Made by a program: the position numbers and the translations under genes. 64,000 nt of DNA from Didymella arachidicola (Eukaryota; Ascomycota; Dothideomycetes; Pleosporales; Didymellaceae), in NCBI GenBank assembly GCA_016630955.3, contig CM050002.1, positions 744,001-808,000 on the forward strand, written 5' to 3'. The notes beneath the pieces were generated by a model. The model made no database searches. It had not been told where the DNA came from and saw nothing but the letters and a program-made list of their open reading frames with translations. Each line of letters begins with the position of its first letter. Positions within the stretch are counted from its first letter, which is position 1. Positions 1 to 9,963 of this stretch are shown here, piece by piece.

Positions 1-1318
1 CGAATAGTAGGGCGCCAGTCTTGCTTCGAGGCAGTAGCCAGAGCAGCAGAGCGGCAAGCGTTGTACCCATCTGACATACAAAAATCGCCCAGGAGCGGAT
101 ACCAGTGTACTTGTAGCAAAGCCAGGGGACGACGAGCTGAAGAGTACCAGCATAGGCACCAGCTGGCATCACAAGGAGTAGGGAGTTAAGCCTGTTGAAT
201 CCAAAAGAATTCTGTCAAATGTCAGTGAGGATCTCAGAGGCGCTTTGATCGACTCAATAGGCCTAGTACTCACGATGATGATTGGCACAAATGTACTGAT
301 GGGTCCGTTGGCAATCATAGAGAGGAAGGCAATGGCGAACATGAGCCAGAACTTCTCATCTCTGAGCAGCTCCAGGACCTGGGCACCCTTGAAGTGAGTA
401 TTGCGAACACCAGAGTTGTTGGAGCGAAGCCGAGCCACGGATATGTATCGCTGCCTTTCGTCAAAGCCCTTTGCTCGCACTGGGTCCGGGGGAAGGACCC
501 ACCATAGAGCGACACCCCAAACGATTGTGATTGCGCCGGCAAAGAGGTACATCAGCTTCCAATTCGCCAACGAGCTCTTAGCACTGCCGAAGCCGTAGTT
601 CAGGACCGGAGAGAAGATAGACACGTAGCCCGTGCAGGAATACCAGATTCTGCCTTACGTTAGCTTGAGATGGTGTGTAGCGCGGTGGAGACCGTACCCC
701 ATTCTGAAGGCTTGCTCGTTCTTCTTGTAGAAAGAGCCGACAATGACCATGAACATAGGACTGATTCCACTCTCCAAAAGACCGAGAAAGAAGCGTTGAG
801 CATAGAGTTCCTTGTAGTCGCGGCAGACGACCGTCAGGATCAGACAGATGCCCCAGATAGTCACAATTCCAGATGCCACACGCTCGATCGGAAATCGCTG
901 AGCCAGGTACATGGCAGGATAGGCTCCAACAATAAATCCAAGGTAGAAGATGGCTGCAGACATCGAGTACCTGTCACCTGTTCGCAGATGAAGATCATCG
1001 CGGAGCCCAAACAAAGCCTCCATAATGGTCAGACAAATCCAGGTACGACAGGTATAGATGACTTACTGCTTGCGAAAGCATGGCCTTGTCGTAGTATTGA
1101 AGACCGTACGTAAGACAGAGGACTGGCATCAGACGCAGATCGATCTTCCGTCTCAGGCTCTTTTCTTCCAGCTCAGTCCACTCTTCAGGACCTTGGTAGG
1201 TAGCGAGGACACGCATGGCCTCGTCCTGATGGACAGTATCGATGGTCTTGAGAGGACTGCCATCGTCGGAGGCCACCTTCTCTTGTTGAACGTCTTGGTG
1301 CTTCTCGATGTCAGACAT
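1..1318 (-). CDS. MFS transporter, allantoate permease (Dal5/ACS) type, 3' end outside window
   Basis: Major facilitator of the anion:cation symporter (Dal5-like) family, which carries small organic anions and vitamins across the plasma membrane. The exons read 1318-1067, 1017-698, 649-274 and 211-1; the three introns of 49, 48 and 62 nt have GT-AG ends and agree in phase. About 386 residues lie in the window and the C-terminal part is cut by the window edge. A hydrophilic N-terminus leads into RRKIDLRLMPVLCLTYGLQY and DKAMLSQAALFGLR, and further on come GIWYSCTGYVSIFSP and FGFNRLNSLLLVMPAG, all typical of this family. It is divergent from the metallo-hydrolase gene, so it may import a substrate for, or export a product of, the adjoining oxidative genes. 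The substrate cannot be read from the sequence. Confidence 0.88.
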
Positions 1319-1948
1319 GATGACAGTTTAAGTCTCCGTGATGAAGAACGATTTTTTCGATGCCTTGACGATGGTGAAGGATCGACACGATGCAGCTTTA
1401 TGGCTTCTGTGACCAAGCCTTCGGTATTCCACGGCAGCACAGCAACGCTAACCGGACGCCACAATTGTTAAACCTGGAGACAATGTGGGTGCCTCGGCCA
1501 TCGGACCCTTTCTCCACACGCTGGGACGTGCAGACTGGGGAATCATTTTGCGGGGAGTCTTGGCCCAAAATCGATAGCCAGAAGCAATGCATGGAGGAGC
1601 GCTAGGTCGAGCTGGATTGGGATAACCGAGACCACTGCCGACGTCTGAATGGGGTGTAGAGGAGGGAGAGCGTCTGGGTTGTTTGTGGGCTAGCACGGCC
1701 CAGGTTTCGCTTGTGCTTGCCGTTCGCGCCTGAGCAATTCCGGGGCTCCTCACACCCCAGCTATCACGGGTCTCGCAGTGCCGTCTCTCATCGTGCGGCG
1801 CGAAGCTCATGCGCGCGACGGTCTCACTTTCTCACTCGCGGCATCTGTCTTGAAACACGAATCATTTGTTCCGCGTTGAGTACACACGCCGGTTGTGGCC
1901 GTTCCAATCGTTCACTAAATACCCCATTGCTAGGTATCGCCAGCCAAT
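1319..1948. promoter_or_regulatory. Divergent promoter of MFS transporter and metallo-hydrolase
   Basis: This 630-nt non-coding stretch separates two divergent genes and should contain both promoters. Reading frames inside it overlap one another and show no family features. It contains a CGG-N6-CCG palindrome at 1890-1901. Nothing else was recognised. Confidence 0.55.
1890..1901. promoter_or_regulatory. CGG-N6-CCG palindrome, candidate Zn2Cys6 site
   Basis: The bases read CGGTTGTGGCCG, a CGG and CCG pair separated by six bases, 47 nt upstream of the metallo-hydrolase start. Zn2Cys6 dimers commonly bind inverted CGG half-sites. The same spacing occurs upstream of the first monooxygenase. That the regulator encoded at 5821 binds here is inference. 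Confidence 0.3.
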
Positions 1949-3028
1949 ATGGTATCAGCAATACAAGTCGATATCCCACAGGGCTCTACAACAGTCAAAG
2001 TCCATCTGATCAATCCAGCCAACTTTGGCCCAGCACAGATTCACCGATTCATGGCACCTCCGGCCCCTGGGCTAGAGACGTTCAAGACATCACCATCGCA
2101 TTCGTTCTACATTGAGCATCCATCAGGGCGCAAGCTCGTATTTGATCTCGGAATACGCAAGGATTACCAGAACTACTCGAAAAGTATCGCTGATTATCTG
2201 CCCACAACAAAGTACGACATCCGGGTCACGAAGAACGTCGTAGACATCTTGGAAGACAATGGAGTGTCGTCAAAGGGCATCGAAGCCGTTGTGTGGAGTC
2301 ATTGGCATTGGGATCATATCGGGGACCCTTCGACATTTCCTCCCAGCGTGAATCTGGTCGTTGGCCAGGGTTTCAAGGACGCTATGCTGCCTGGCTACCC
2401 GGCCAACCCGTCGTCTCCAATACGAGAGAGTGACTATGCCAACCGAGAACTTCGAGAGATCCACTTTAAGACAGAACTTAAAATTGGACAGTTTCCAGCA
2501 TTCGACTACTTCGGAGATGGGAGTTTCTATCTGCTGGACAGTCCTGGGCACGCTATAGGTCATCTCTGTGGGCTTGTCAGGACGACAACGACCGAAGGAG
2601 GTTCTTTCGTTTTGCTTGGAGGAGATATATGTCACTATGCAGGAATTTTTAGGCCCTCTAAACACCTGCCTGTACCGGCGTCCATCAGCCCACATCCTTG
2701 CAATCCGCAAGGCGAGCTGCCGCTCTGTCCAGGAACTGCGTTTGCAGAGCTACAGAAGGCTCGGGGAAGATCGTCGACAGACAGCTTGTACGACATGACT
2801 TTCGGTCACGATATTCCGCTCGCAAGAAACACAGCGACTTGGCTGCAAGAGCTTGACGCTGACGAACGAATCTTCGTGATCATTGCTCACGACTCGACAG
2901 TCAGAGACGGGGTAGACCATTTTCCTCAGTCATTAAACGACTGGAAAGCGAGGGGTTGGGGAAGGTCATTAAAGTGGACTTTCTTCAGAGATCTCGAGCT
3001 GTATTGGACAGAGAAGGGCATATATTAG
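1949..3028 (+). CDS. Metallo-beta-lactamase-fold hydrolase (possible lactonase)
   Basis: Single-exon gene of 359 residues in the metallo-beta-lactamase superfamily. The signature H118-W-H120-W-D122-H123 is intact. Further likely metal ligands follow: His201 in DSPGHAIGH, Asp226 in GGDICHY and His314 in IIAHDS. This is the two-zinc layout of N-acyl homoserine lactonases and related hydrolases. There is no signal peptide, so it is probably cytosolic. It lies between a transporter and a Baeyer-Villiger monooxygenase, an enzyme class that makes esters and lactones from ketones, so lactone ring opening is a reasonable guess. Other ester or thioester substrates are possible. The ATG at 1949 starts the first full-length frame; no intron is needed. 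Confidence 0.85.
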   Translation: MVSAIQVDIPQGSTTVKVHLINPANFGPAQIHRFMAPPAPGLETFKTSPSHSFYIEHPSGRKLVFDLGIRKDYQNYSKSIADYLPTTKYDIRVTKNVVDILEDNGVSSKGIEAVVWSHWHWDHIGDPSTFPPSVNLVVGQGFKDAMLPGYPANPSSPIRESDYANRELREIHFKTELKIGQFPAFDYFGDGSFYLLDSPGHAIGHLCGLVRTTTTEGGSFVLLGGDICHYAGIFRPSKHLPVPASISPHPCNPQGELPLCPGTAFAELQKARGRSSTDSLYDMTFGHDIPLARNTATWLQELDADERIFVIIAHDSTVRDGVDHFPQSLNDWKARGWGRSLKWTFFRDLELYWTEKGIY

Positions 3029-3493
3029 CCAGTGTAATATCACGAAGTATGCTACTACAGTTCGGGTGCATTCAAACAATCAGAATACTTCTCTGTGCGA
3101 GGCACGGCTGCTTTGCTGTCAACTACCACGTGGTTCGCACGCTCACTGCAATGTGTAGCTTCAAGTCGACCTTGAAAGCCTTGACTCGTAGCTGAGTGGC
3201 CAGAACACGACAGACCTGTAGTCTGTTCCTCACCGCCGGCAATGGTGTGTTGTATGCCCACTAGACTTCAAACGGAATGCCGACAACGCGGGGCGCCCAA
3301 GGTGCGGGGTCTGCCGGCTTCTAGGGGACCTTGCAACAGATGTTGGATCGACTTTGCCGTACGATGAGTATCGGCGACAAGTGGAAAGCCCACGAGGCCG
3401 ACGACATGGAAATGTGTGAAAGATAAACTTGCGTCTCATCAGCGTCGTCCCGTGCTTCCACACTTCTCTGACACAACCAAGAACATTGCAGTC
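3029..3493. other. Intergenic, promoter of first BVMO gene
   Basis: A 465-nt non-coding stretch between two genes on the same strand. It contains a CGG-N6-CCG palindrome at 3305-3316. No other element was recognised. Confidence 0.5.
3305..3316. promoter_or_regulatory. CGG-N6-CCG palindrome, candidate Zn2Cys6 site
   Basis: The bases read CGGGGTCTGCCG, with the same half-sites and six-base spacing as the site at 1890, 178 nt upstream of the monooxygenase start. Regulation by the neighbouring Zn2Cys6 protein is inferred from the match alone. Confidence 0.3.
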
Positions 3494-5302
3494 ATGGTTG
3501 GAACTCTCAACACCGTCAGTCAAGCTAAGCAGTCTAAGCTGGACTCATCCCTGGATTATGATGTGATTGTTGTTGGCGCAGGCCAGGTTGGTTTCCTCAT
3601 GTTATTGGACCATGTGAGCTGACAGTGCGCTTTAGAGTGGCATGTACTCGCTGCATCGAATGCGCCAGCTTGGTCTGAAGACTAGAGTCCTCGAAGCAGG
3701 GTCAGGTGAAGGAGGCACTTGGTTCTGGTAAGGATGGCAATTCATGTCTTCACTATCATGCTAAATAGTGCCAACAGGAATCGCTACCCAGGAGCTCGAT
3801 TCGACTCTGAGTCTTACTCCTACATTTTCTCATTCGATCAATCACTCCTGGACGAATGGGACTGGAGCGAGCATTTTGCAGGCCAAGAAGAGACACTGGC
3901 ATATTGTCAGTTCTTTGCAAAGAAGTTCAGGTTACACGAGGACATGCAGTTCAACACTCGTGTATCTACTGCACAATGGCGTGAGGGCTCAAACTCCTGG
4001 GTCCTTACAGACCAAAATGGCAGGACGTACACCTCGCGATTTGTTATCAGCTGCATGGGTATCCTCAACCAGCCCACTCTACCCGCAATTCCCGGTGTAC
4101 ATGACTTCAAGGGTGCCGCATTCCACACTTCTCGCTGGCCCGCCGATGCAAGTGCAATTGACGGAAAAAGAGTTGGCATTATAGGTACCGGCGCAACGGC
4201 CATCCAAACGATCCAGGAAATCAAGAAGACTGTCGGGTCATTGACTGTTTTCCAGCGCACTCCAAATTGGACTGCCCCTCTTCGCAACACCAAGATCACA
4301 CGGGAAGAAATGGACGAGATTCGCCGGAACTACCCTACCATCTTTCAGAACTGCCTCGACTCGTACTCCTGTTTCATCCACCAGTCTAATCCAAACTCCA
4401 TCTTTAGCGTTGGAGACGAGGAGCGTGAAGCCTACTGGGAAGAGCTTTACGCGAAGTCTGGATTCTCGAAATGGCTGTCCAATTTCTACGACATCAACAC
4501 AGATCCTACAGCGAATAAGCTATTTTCAGACTTCATTGCAAAGAAGATCAGGGAACGAGTCGATGATCCTGCCGTTGCAGAGAAGCTTATCCCCAAGAAT
4601 CATGGCTTCGGAACGAGGAGGGTGCCGCTCGAGGGTGGATACTACGAAGCGTTCAACCAGCCGAATGTCAAGCTTGTGGACATCAATGAGAATCCAATAG
4701 AGCGCATTCACGGAAAGGGTATTAAAACCAAGGACGAAGACTTTGAGTTCGACGTCATCATATATGCCACTGGCTTTGACGCAGTGACTGGCTCTTTCAG
4801 TGCTGTGGACATTCGAGGCATTGGAGGCAAAAAGCTCACAGACGAGTGGGCCGATGGTATTCAGACGTATCTCGGTCTGACAGTACACAACTTTCCGTGA
4901 GTCTTCCGTCCGTCTTAGTACCAGTAGTGTTGTACTAACTACCGTAGCAACTTCTACAACATCATGGGTCCACATCAGATGTTCGGCAACATCCCACGCA
5001 GCATAGAGTATGCAGTTGGATGGGTCGCTGATTTCATCGAGTACTTGGTTGACCACAATATTGTTGTCGCAGAAGCCACAGAGAAAGGCCAGAAGGCGTG
5101 GACAAAACATGTACACGATTGCGCCACAGGTATGCTGGCGCTAGAGGTCGATGGCTGGATGACTGGCGTGAACAGGAACGTGGCTGGTAAGCAGAAGCGG
5201 TCAATAGCGAGGTACTGGGGACCTGCTGGAGGCTATCGAGCAAAATGTGACGACGTCAAGGCGAGGAACTACGAGGATTTGCGACTGGTCCAGGCCACTT
5301 AG
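3494..5302 (+). CDS. Baeyer-Villiger monooxygenase, type I FAD/NADPH (BVMO 1)
   Basis: Flavin monooxygenase expected to insert one oxygen next to a ketone carbonyl, giving an ester or lactone, using FAD, NADPH and O2. Exons are 3494-3586, 3636-3727, 3778-4896 and 4948-5302, giving 552 residues. Introns 1 to 3 are 49, 50 and 51 nt and all phases agree. Residues 28-33 read GAGQSG (FAD-binding Rossmann motif, spanning intron 1). The type I BVMO fingerprint FKGAAFHTSRWP lies near residue 172 and a second dinucleotide site, GTGATAIQ, near 198. NRYPGARFDSESYSY after intron 2 is typical of cyclohexanone-type enzymes. The first donor, CAG|GTTGGT, is weak but is the only one that restores GAGQSGMY. 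The substrate is unknown. Confidence 0.92.
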
Positions 5303-5820
5303 AAAGCCTACATAGTATCTTATGCAACTCATCCTCTTCTCAAGCCGACCCGCCGCTGCTACAACCCTACCTAGGTATCCTTTTCTGCCCGTGAAATCAA
5401 CTATAGGCTTTTTGCAACCTATGAGCTTCGACTAAAAAGACCTATACGCAATGCTTACGTCATAAAATCTCCCAGTCAATGCGGACTTGTTTCGGTCCTT
5501 GTGACTTGGATGGTGTGGGCGCCCAAAACGGTCTAGGTTGACGCTAAAATCGAGGCGTCTCCGCAACCTCGGATCAGCTAGAACTCGTTCAACACACGCA
5601 CATCGTACGAAAGACGAACCACAACATTGGCCGATAACGACTACGTCCGGGTCTTCCTTTAGTGGTCTCGATGCAATGTCTGGAAAACACGTATCCGTCA
5701 GCTGCCCCAAGAGCTCCCGATTGATTGCACCAGCCTCCGCGACTCGCTCCTCAGTCCCTTTAACCAGATCGAGAGCCTGATTAAACGCGGCATTGTAGAA
5801 TACGTAGCGGTCAGAAGACC
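5303..5820. other. Intergenic between BVMO 1 and Zn2Cys6 regulator
   Basis: A 518-nt stretch that should hold the terminator of the monooxygenase and the promoter of the regulator. A long frame on the minus strand (5432-5917) has no ATG and runs into the regulator's zinc cluster; it was not accepted as a gene. Confidence 0.45.
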
Positions 5821-8099
5821 ATGTCAGAAAACGTTGTTTCTGAAAACTGGCTGCATTACTCCGAGAATCAGCCAAAAAGGAAGAGAGCTGAGCTCGTATG
5901 TACAGCTTGCCACTCAAAGAAGATCAAATGCGACCTGCAGAGGCGCAAGAATGGGGGTAAAGAAGACTGCTCACACTGCTCCACGTCCGGTAGAGATTGC
6001 CAAATTCGTCCCTCGCGGCGAGAGAAGAGAAGGAAAATCAATGGAGACAGCACTCAGGTGCACGACAGCAAAGGAGACGATAGGATATCAGACGGTGTAG
6101 ATGCACTTCTTGCCGCAGATGCCACATTTCAGACACTCACCGAGGCCAATCTACAGGGTCCATCCGATTCTGGAATAAGCCCCCATCCAAGTCACATATC
6201 ACCAATGTCCATACACAGTATACGTATCCGCGGCTTTCAACCTATTCCATCACCTCAGAGCACATTCCAAGCTGGTTCCGGACAAGATCTTAATCGCCGA
6301 CAGACAAATGCGAGTCAGACTGAGACAACACCGACACAAAACGGCGATGTCGATAGTGGATTTCTCCAAGTTTACGCGCCGGAAAATCAGTTCGATGCCG
6401 ACAACCAAGCTTTTGTAGCGCAACTGGAGCACCGCTATTCATCTGAGCTGCGTCCGGATTTGGAGCAGATCTTTACTGAAACGTACTTTGTTTACAGCTA
6501 CCCTTGGTGCCCAGTTCTGGACCGCGAAACCTTATCATCTGATGTGGCAAGGTCTCCACTACTTGCAAATGCTCTAGCACTGGCTAGTAGTCACATCCAG
6601 CCACCACTATTGCCTCACGATGGTCCTGAAGCCTACTACAAACGTGCGCGGACAATTTTCTACGACGATGAGGAGGCCGACGAGATGACAGCACTCAAAG
6701 CACTCTGTTTGTTCTATTGGTGGGCACCTCAGTCTCCATCTAGAGTTCACCGGCATAGCTCTTGGTGCGTTCCCAACGGACCTTTTCGACGTGGGCTAAC
6801 AGTTCTGTAGGTGGTGGACATCAGTCATCATCCGACACGCACAGCAAATGAACATACATCGTGAACCGGCCATAGAAGATCCCAGCCGGAGTCGAGTGAA
6901 TCTTGGATTACGGCGCCGTATTTGGTGGACTGCATTTGTAAGTATCCTCCAAAACACCTCTTCACCTTGCAAAGGCAATATCGTCTCACACTGTGCCCAT
7001 CGTACCGTATGCTTCCTTGAAAAAAGAGCGCTGAGAGCGTTCAGGACGCTCTCCAGTAAATCGAACGTTGTTAAAGTCTGACTGTTGACAGGCTCGGGAG
7101 CGTCTCACATCTTTGTGTCAGAGCAAACCTGCTATCATAGACCCGGATGATTGTAACATTCAGCAGCCAACGCTAGCCGATTTTCCAGATGACCCACAAA
7201 GTCAACATCAAGGCGAGATATTCATATACTGGGTACGGCTCAGCGCGATCATCGGGAAGATTGCGAAGATTTTGCTGAAGTCCAACGACAAGTCTGCGCC
7301 GTTGCCCAACGAGCTCCGTGAGGAGCTAGTCAGCTGGGTTCACTCTCTGCCCCCGCGCTTACGCTTACATATCGATACGCCTCGCACCGAGTCTTTTGAC
7401 CGTGACGTGCACCAGCTCCACTTATTCTATCTGACGACTATCATCATCTTGCACCTCAAACGGTCTGGAGGTCAATTGCCACAGGCTTTACCACCGGCCA
7501 TTCTAGCGGCATCATGTACAGCCAGGATTCTAAAAGACATCCTAGCACGAGGCAACTCTCGCTTCCTCATGGCAATTACCTGTTGGCACACTGGTACAGC
7601 CTTCATCGCGCTTCTTCAAGCCTGTCGAATTCAGCACCTCAGCAAGTGTGCCAATGAGGATTTAGACATTCTCGCCATTGCAGCCAAAGAGTTGCAGAAG
7701 ATGTGGGCATCGGCCAATGTCATTGCACAAGGCTTCGACAGGCTCCGGAAATCTGATCTTACTACCAACGCTTCCCATACAGCTACCCAACTCAATGGTA
7801 TCGTCATACCCAGTCATCCGACTCGATCAATGAACCGCGAATCTGGATCGAATGGCATCAGCATTGATGAGGACGATAGCTTTGACTGGATGCGCTTCTT
7901 CCCTTTTGTGTCCAAATCTACCAACGGCATCGCGGAGAGCTTAGTGACAGGACGAGAGCAGGGAACAGCCACGAAGGGGTTTCCATCGCCGAACAATGAG
8001 CTGTTCCACGATACACTTCTTGCACAATACCAGGACCTTTTCGATCCATTCACGGACTACGCACTTGGGTTCCCGGACTTTACATTCCATCCGTGTTAG
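5821..8099 (+). CDS. Zn2Cys6 transcription factor with fungal-specific TF domain
   Basis: Likely nuclear regulator. Exons are 5821-6764, 6811-6937 and 7092-8099, giving 692 residues; introns are 46 and 154 nt. The zinc cluster uses Cys27, 30, 37, 50, 53 and 60 (C-x2-C-x6-C-x12-C-x2-C-x6-C) and is followed by a basic stretch. After a low-complexity linker, the middle domain carries the hallmarks of the fungal-specific TF family: SSWWWTSVIIRHAQQMNIHRE, then RRRIWWTAFARERLTSLC and IIDPDDC. Such wording is common in cutinase/fatty-acid type regulators (Ctf1/Far group), but the exact subfamily is not certain. Its place in the middle of the oxidative genes suggests it controls them. Start is the first ATG in frame, 26 residues before the first cysteine. 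Confidence 0.9.
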
Positions 8100-8265
8100 G
8101 CTGTAGCATAGAGAAGCGAGTACAACAGTCGCAGAGTACTCCACATAAGAGTCCGGACGCAGTCGGGTTGTTTAATTGGCCATTCATAGTCTCAGAGAGT
8201 ATGTAAACCATCGATCGTGACTACCACTCTTGGTCTACATCGATTTCTTACCTTGTGGCTGTCTA

Positions 8266-9351
8266 CTATGAGCTAACCTTCTTCTCTTCCTCCTTGTAGA
8301 CACGCACCTTGTAGTCGTCCCGCCACTTGTCCTCGATGATCACTAGTTGCGTATCTTGCGTGCGCTTGAAGTATCCTCCATGGCCGTCGTTCTCTGAGTA
8401 GTCATCTTTATCAATATCCATATAGCCTTCTTTCGCGATTGATCTCGGTGTGATCATCAGACTTCTGCCTGTGGGTTCTCTTAGAATTTTACTCTGATAC
8501 CGAGTACATGCATAGTGCTTACCGTTGATAGACTTATCACTGGCTAACCTTATCATGCAGCTCGCTACATCTTCCTGTTCACCGAAGTCGATGCCATGCT
8601 CCTCCAACCAAGCCTCATACTCCTTCGTACGGATCGCACTTCTGATCCAGCATGGTGCCACATAGTTAATTCGGATTCCTTGTTCCCAGCTGTTGCGGCG
8701 TGCAGTACGCATGAACCCATGCAGCGCATACTTGGTGGACGTGTATTCCCAATTGCCCTATTGGAAGTCAGTCAAGTCGCATTTGCGAATAATCGCACGT
8801 ACGGGCGAGTCAATCCACCCGACCATGCTTCCAGTGATGATGAAGCATCGATCTCGTTCTTCGCTCTCTTTCTGCTTACGCCAGTAGTGGACCGCGAGCT
8901 TCCAAGTGTAGAAGCTACCTTTCAGATTCACGTCCACAATCTTGAGGTCCGGCTTGACTGGCTCACCGCTCGGATCATCCAAGTTCCACAGACTGTCACC
9001 TGAGCTCCTGCTGATACCGGCGTTTGCAATGACGATGTCGATAGCTCCAAACTTGGTGAGCGTGGTATCGAACATGCTCTTTTGCTGTTCCCAGTCGCGG
9101 ATGTCGACTTCTACAAATACCGTTCTCTCAGAGCCGTGCTTCTTGTTGAGCTCATCTGCGAGGTCGTATCCACGCTTGTTGACATCTGCGATGGTGACGT
9201 TTGCGCCTGCAGCTGCGAAGTGTCGAACGCATGTCTCTCCCATGCCATTGGCGCCGCCCGTGATGATGACGGTTTTGCCCGCGAGCTTGGACGTGTCAAT
9301 GGGCACAGTGTGGTCTATGGGACCTTTGTATGAGTACTTCTCGATTGGCAT
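8266..9351 (-). CDS. Short-chain dehydrogenase/reductase
   Basis: NAD(P)-dependent oxidoreductase of the SDR family, expected to interconvert an alcohol and a ketone. Exons are 9351-8803, 8757-8523 and 8468-8266, giving 328 residues. The nucleotide-binding motif GGANGMGE lies near residue 32, NAG in VIANAGIS near 110, and the catalytic Tyr and Lys are in YTSTKY just after intron 1, with the upstream GSMVG serine. Intron 2 (8522-8469) is 54 nt and has no in-frame stop, so an unspliced transcript would encode 18 extra residues; splicing gives the smooth SINGRSLMITPRSIAKEG. The charged C-terminal tail, about 40 residues, is longer than usual. It is divergent from the second monooxygenase and could supply its ketone substrate. 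Confidence 0.88.
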
Positions 9352-9613
9352 GTTGAAGTGAAGCAGGCAAGACAGATTGTAGGACTAGGATTGCTGATTT
9401 TAAGTGGTAAATGGCCGTCGACGACAAGACTGTATAGTAACAAGGGGCTTGTCAAAATTCGGTAGGAGGTCCAGCATCAATCTGTATACTTCCACAAGCC
9501 TACATGCTTGTCCCCCCGTATTGTACCGAGCTGCCGCATCCCCAGACCACCTCAGAAGTTCGTGGAAATGCTTCGGCGGGGTCGATGTTGGCAATGGCTT
9601 CGGTTATCCCAAA

Positions 9614-9631
9614 GCGGTTGGGACGAACCGC
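9614..9631. promoter_or_regulatory. Inverted repeat GCGGTT-N6-AACCGC
   Basis: A perfect 6-base inverted repeat with a 6-base spacer; it can be read as CGG-N10-CCG. It lies mid-way in the SDR/BVMO 2 divergent promoter. Such repeats suit Zn2Cys6 dimers, but the spacing differs from the sites at 1890 and 3305. Confidence 0.3.
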
Positions 9632-9882
9632 AAACCTATGGCCGTCGGCAAACCCTCAGCTGTGCCTCGCCACTGCCGTACCTCACGTCACCGAGCCGGT
9701 GGCCAAGGACTGTACCGTTTGTCACCTACCGGCCATGGACGCGCTGGGTCTTCAGCTGCAGATTCGGCTAGATACTGGGATGTTTGAGGCCTACCCGTCA
9801 AGGGACGTGGCGCCATCGTCCGGCAATTCAGCGGGATGCGTTAGTTGTGTTCAAGTGGTTTACATATGTACAAAGGACAGCA

Positions 9883-9892
9883 CGGATATCCG
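9883..9892. promoter_or_regulatory. Perfect palindrome CGGATATCCG
   Basis: A 10-base perfect palindrome (CGG-N4-CCG), 72 nt upstream of the BVMO 2 start. Possible regulator site; function not shown. Confidence 0.25.
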
Positions 9893-9963
9893 ACACAGAA
9901 TCGTTGTTAATCCTTGAGATACGCGCCTTAGCAGTTGCAGTTACAGTTGCTTCCCGTAACACT

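Larger units (their letters stand above)
9352..9963. promoter_or_regulatory. Divergent promoter of SDR and BVMO 2
   Basis: A 612-nt stretch between divergent genes. Short overlapping reading frames are present but none has family features. It contains two CG-type palindromes, at 9614-9631 and 9883-9892. Confidence 0.5.

Noticed and set aside
5432..5917. 161-codon minus frame with protein-like text between BVMO 1 and the regulator
   Set aside because: It has no ATG (the frame begins with TTG), no family motif, and overlaps the zinc-cluster exon of a well-supported gene on the other strand.
9404..9963. Plus-strand frames leading into the BVMO 2 start
   Set aside because: They overlap in several frames and lack motifs. 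The BVMO 2 N-terminus has a good ATG at 9964.
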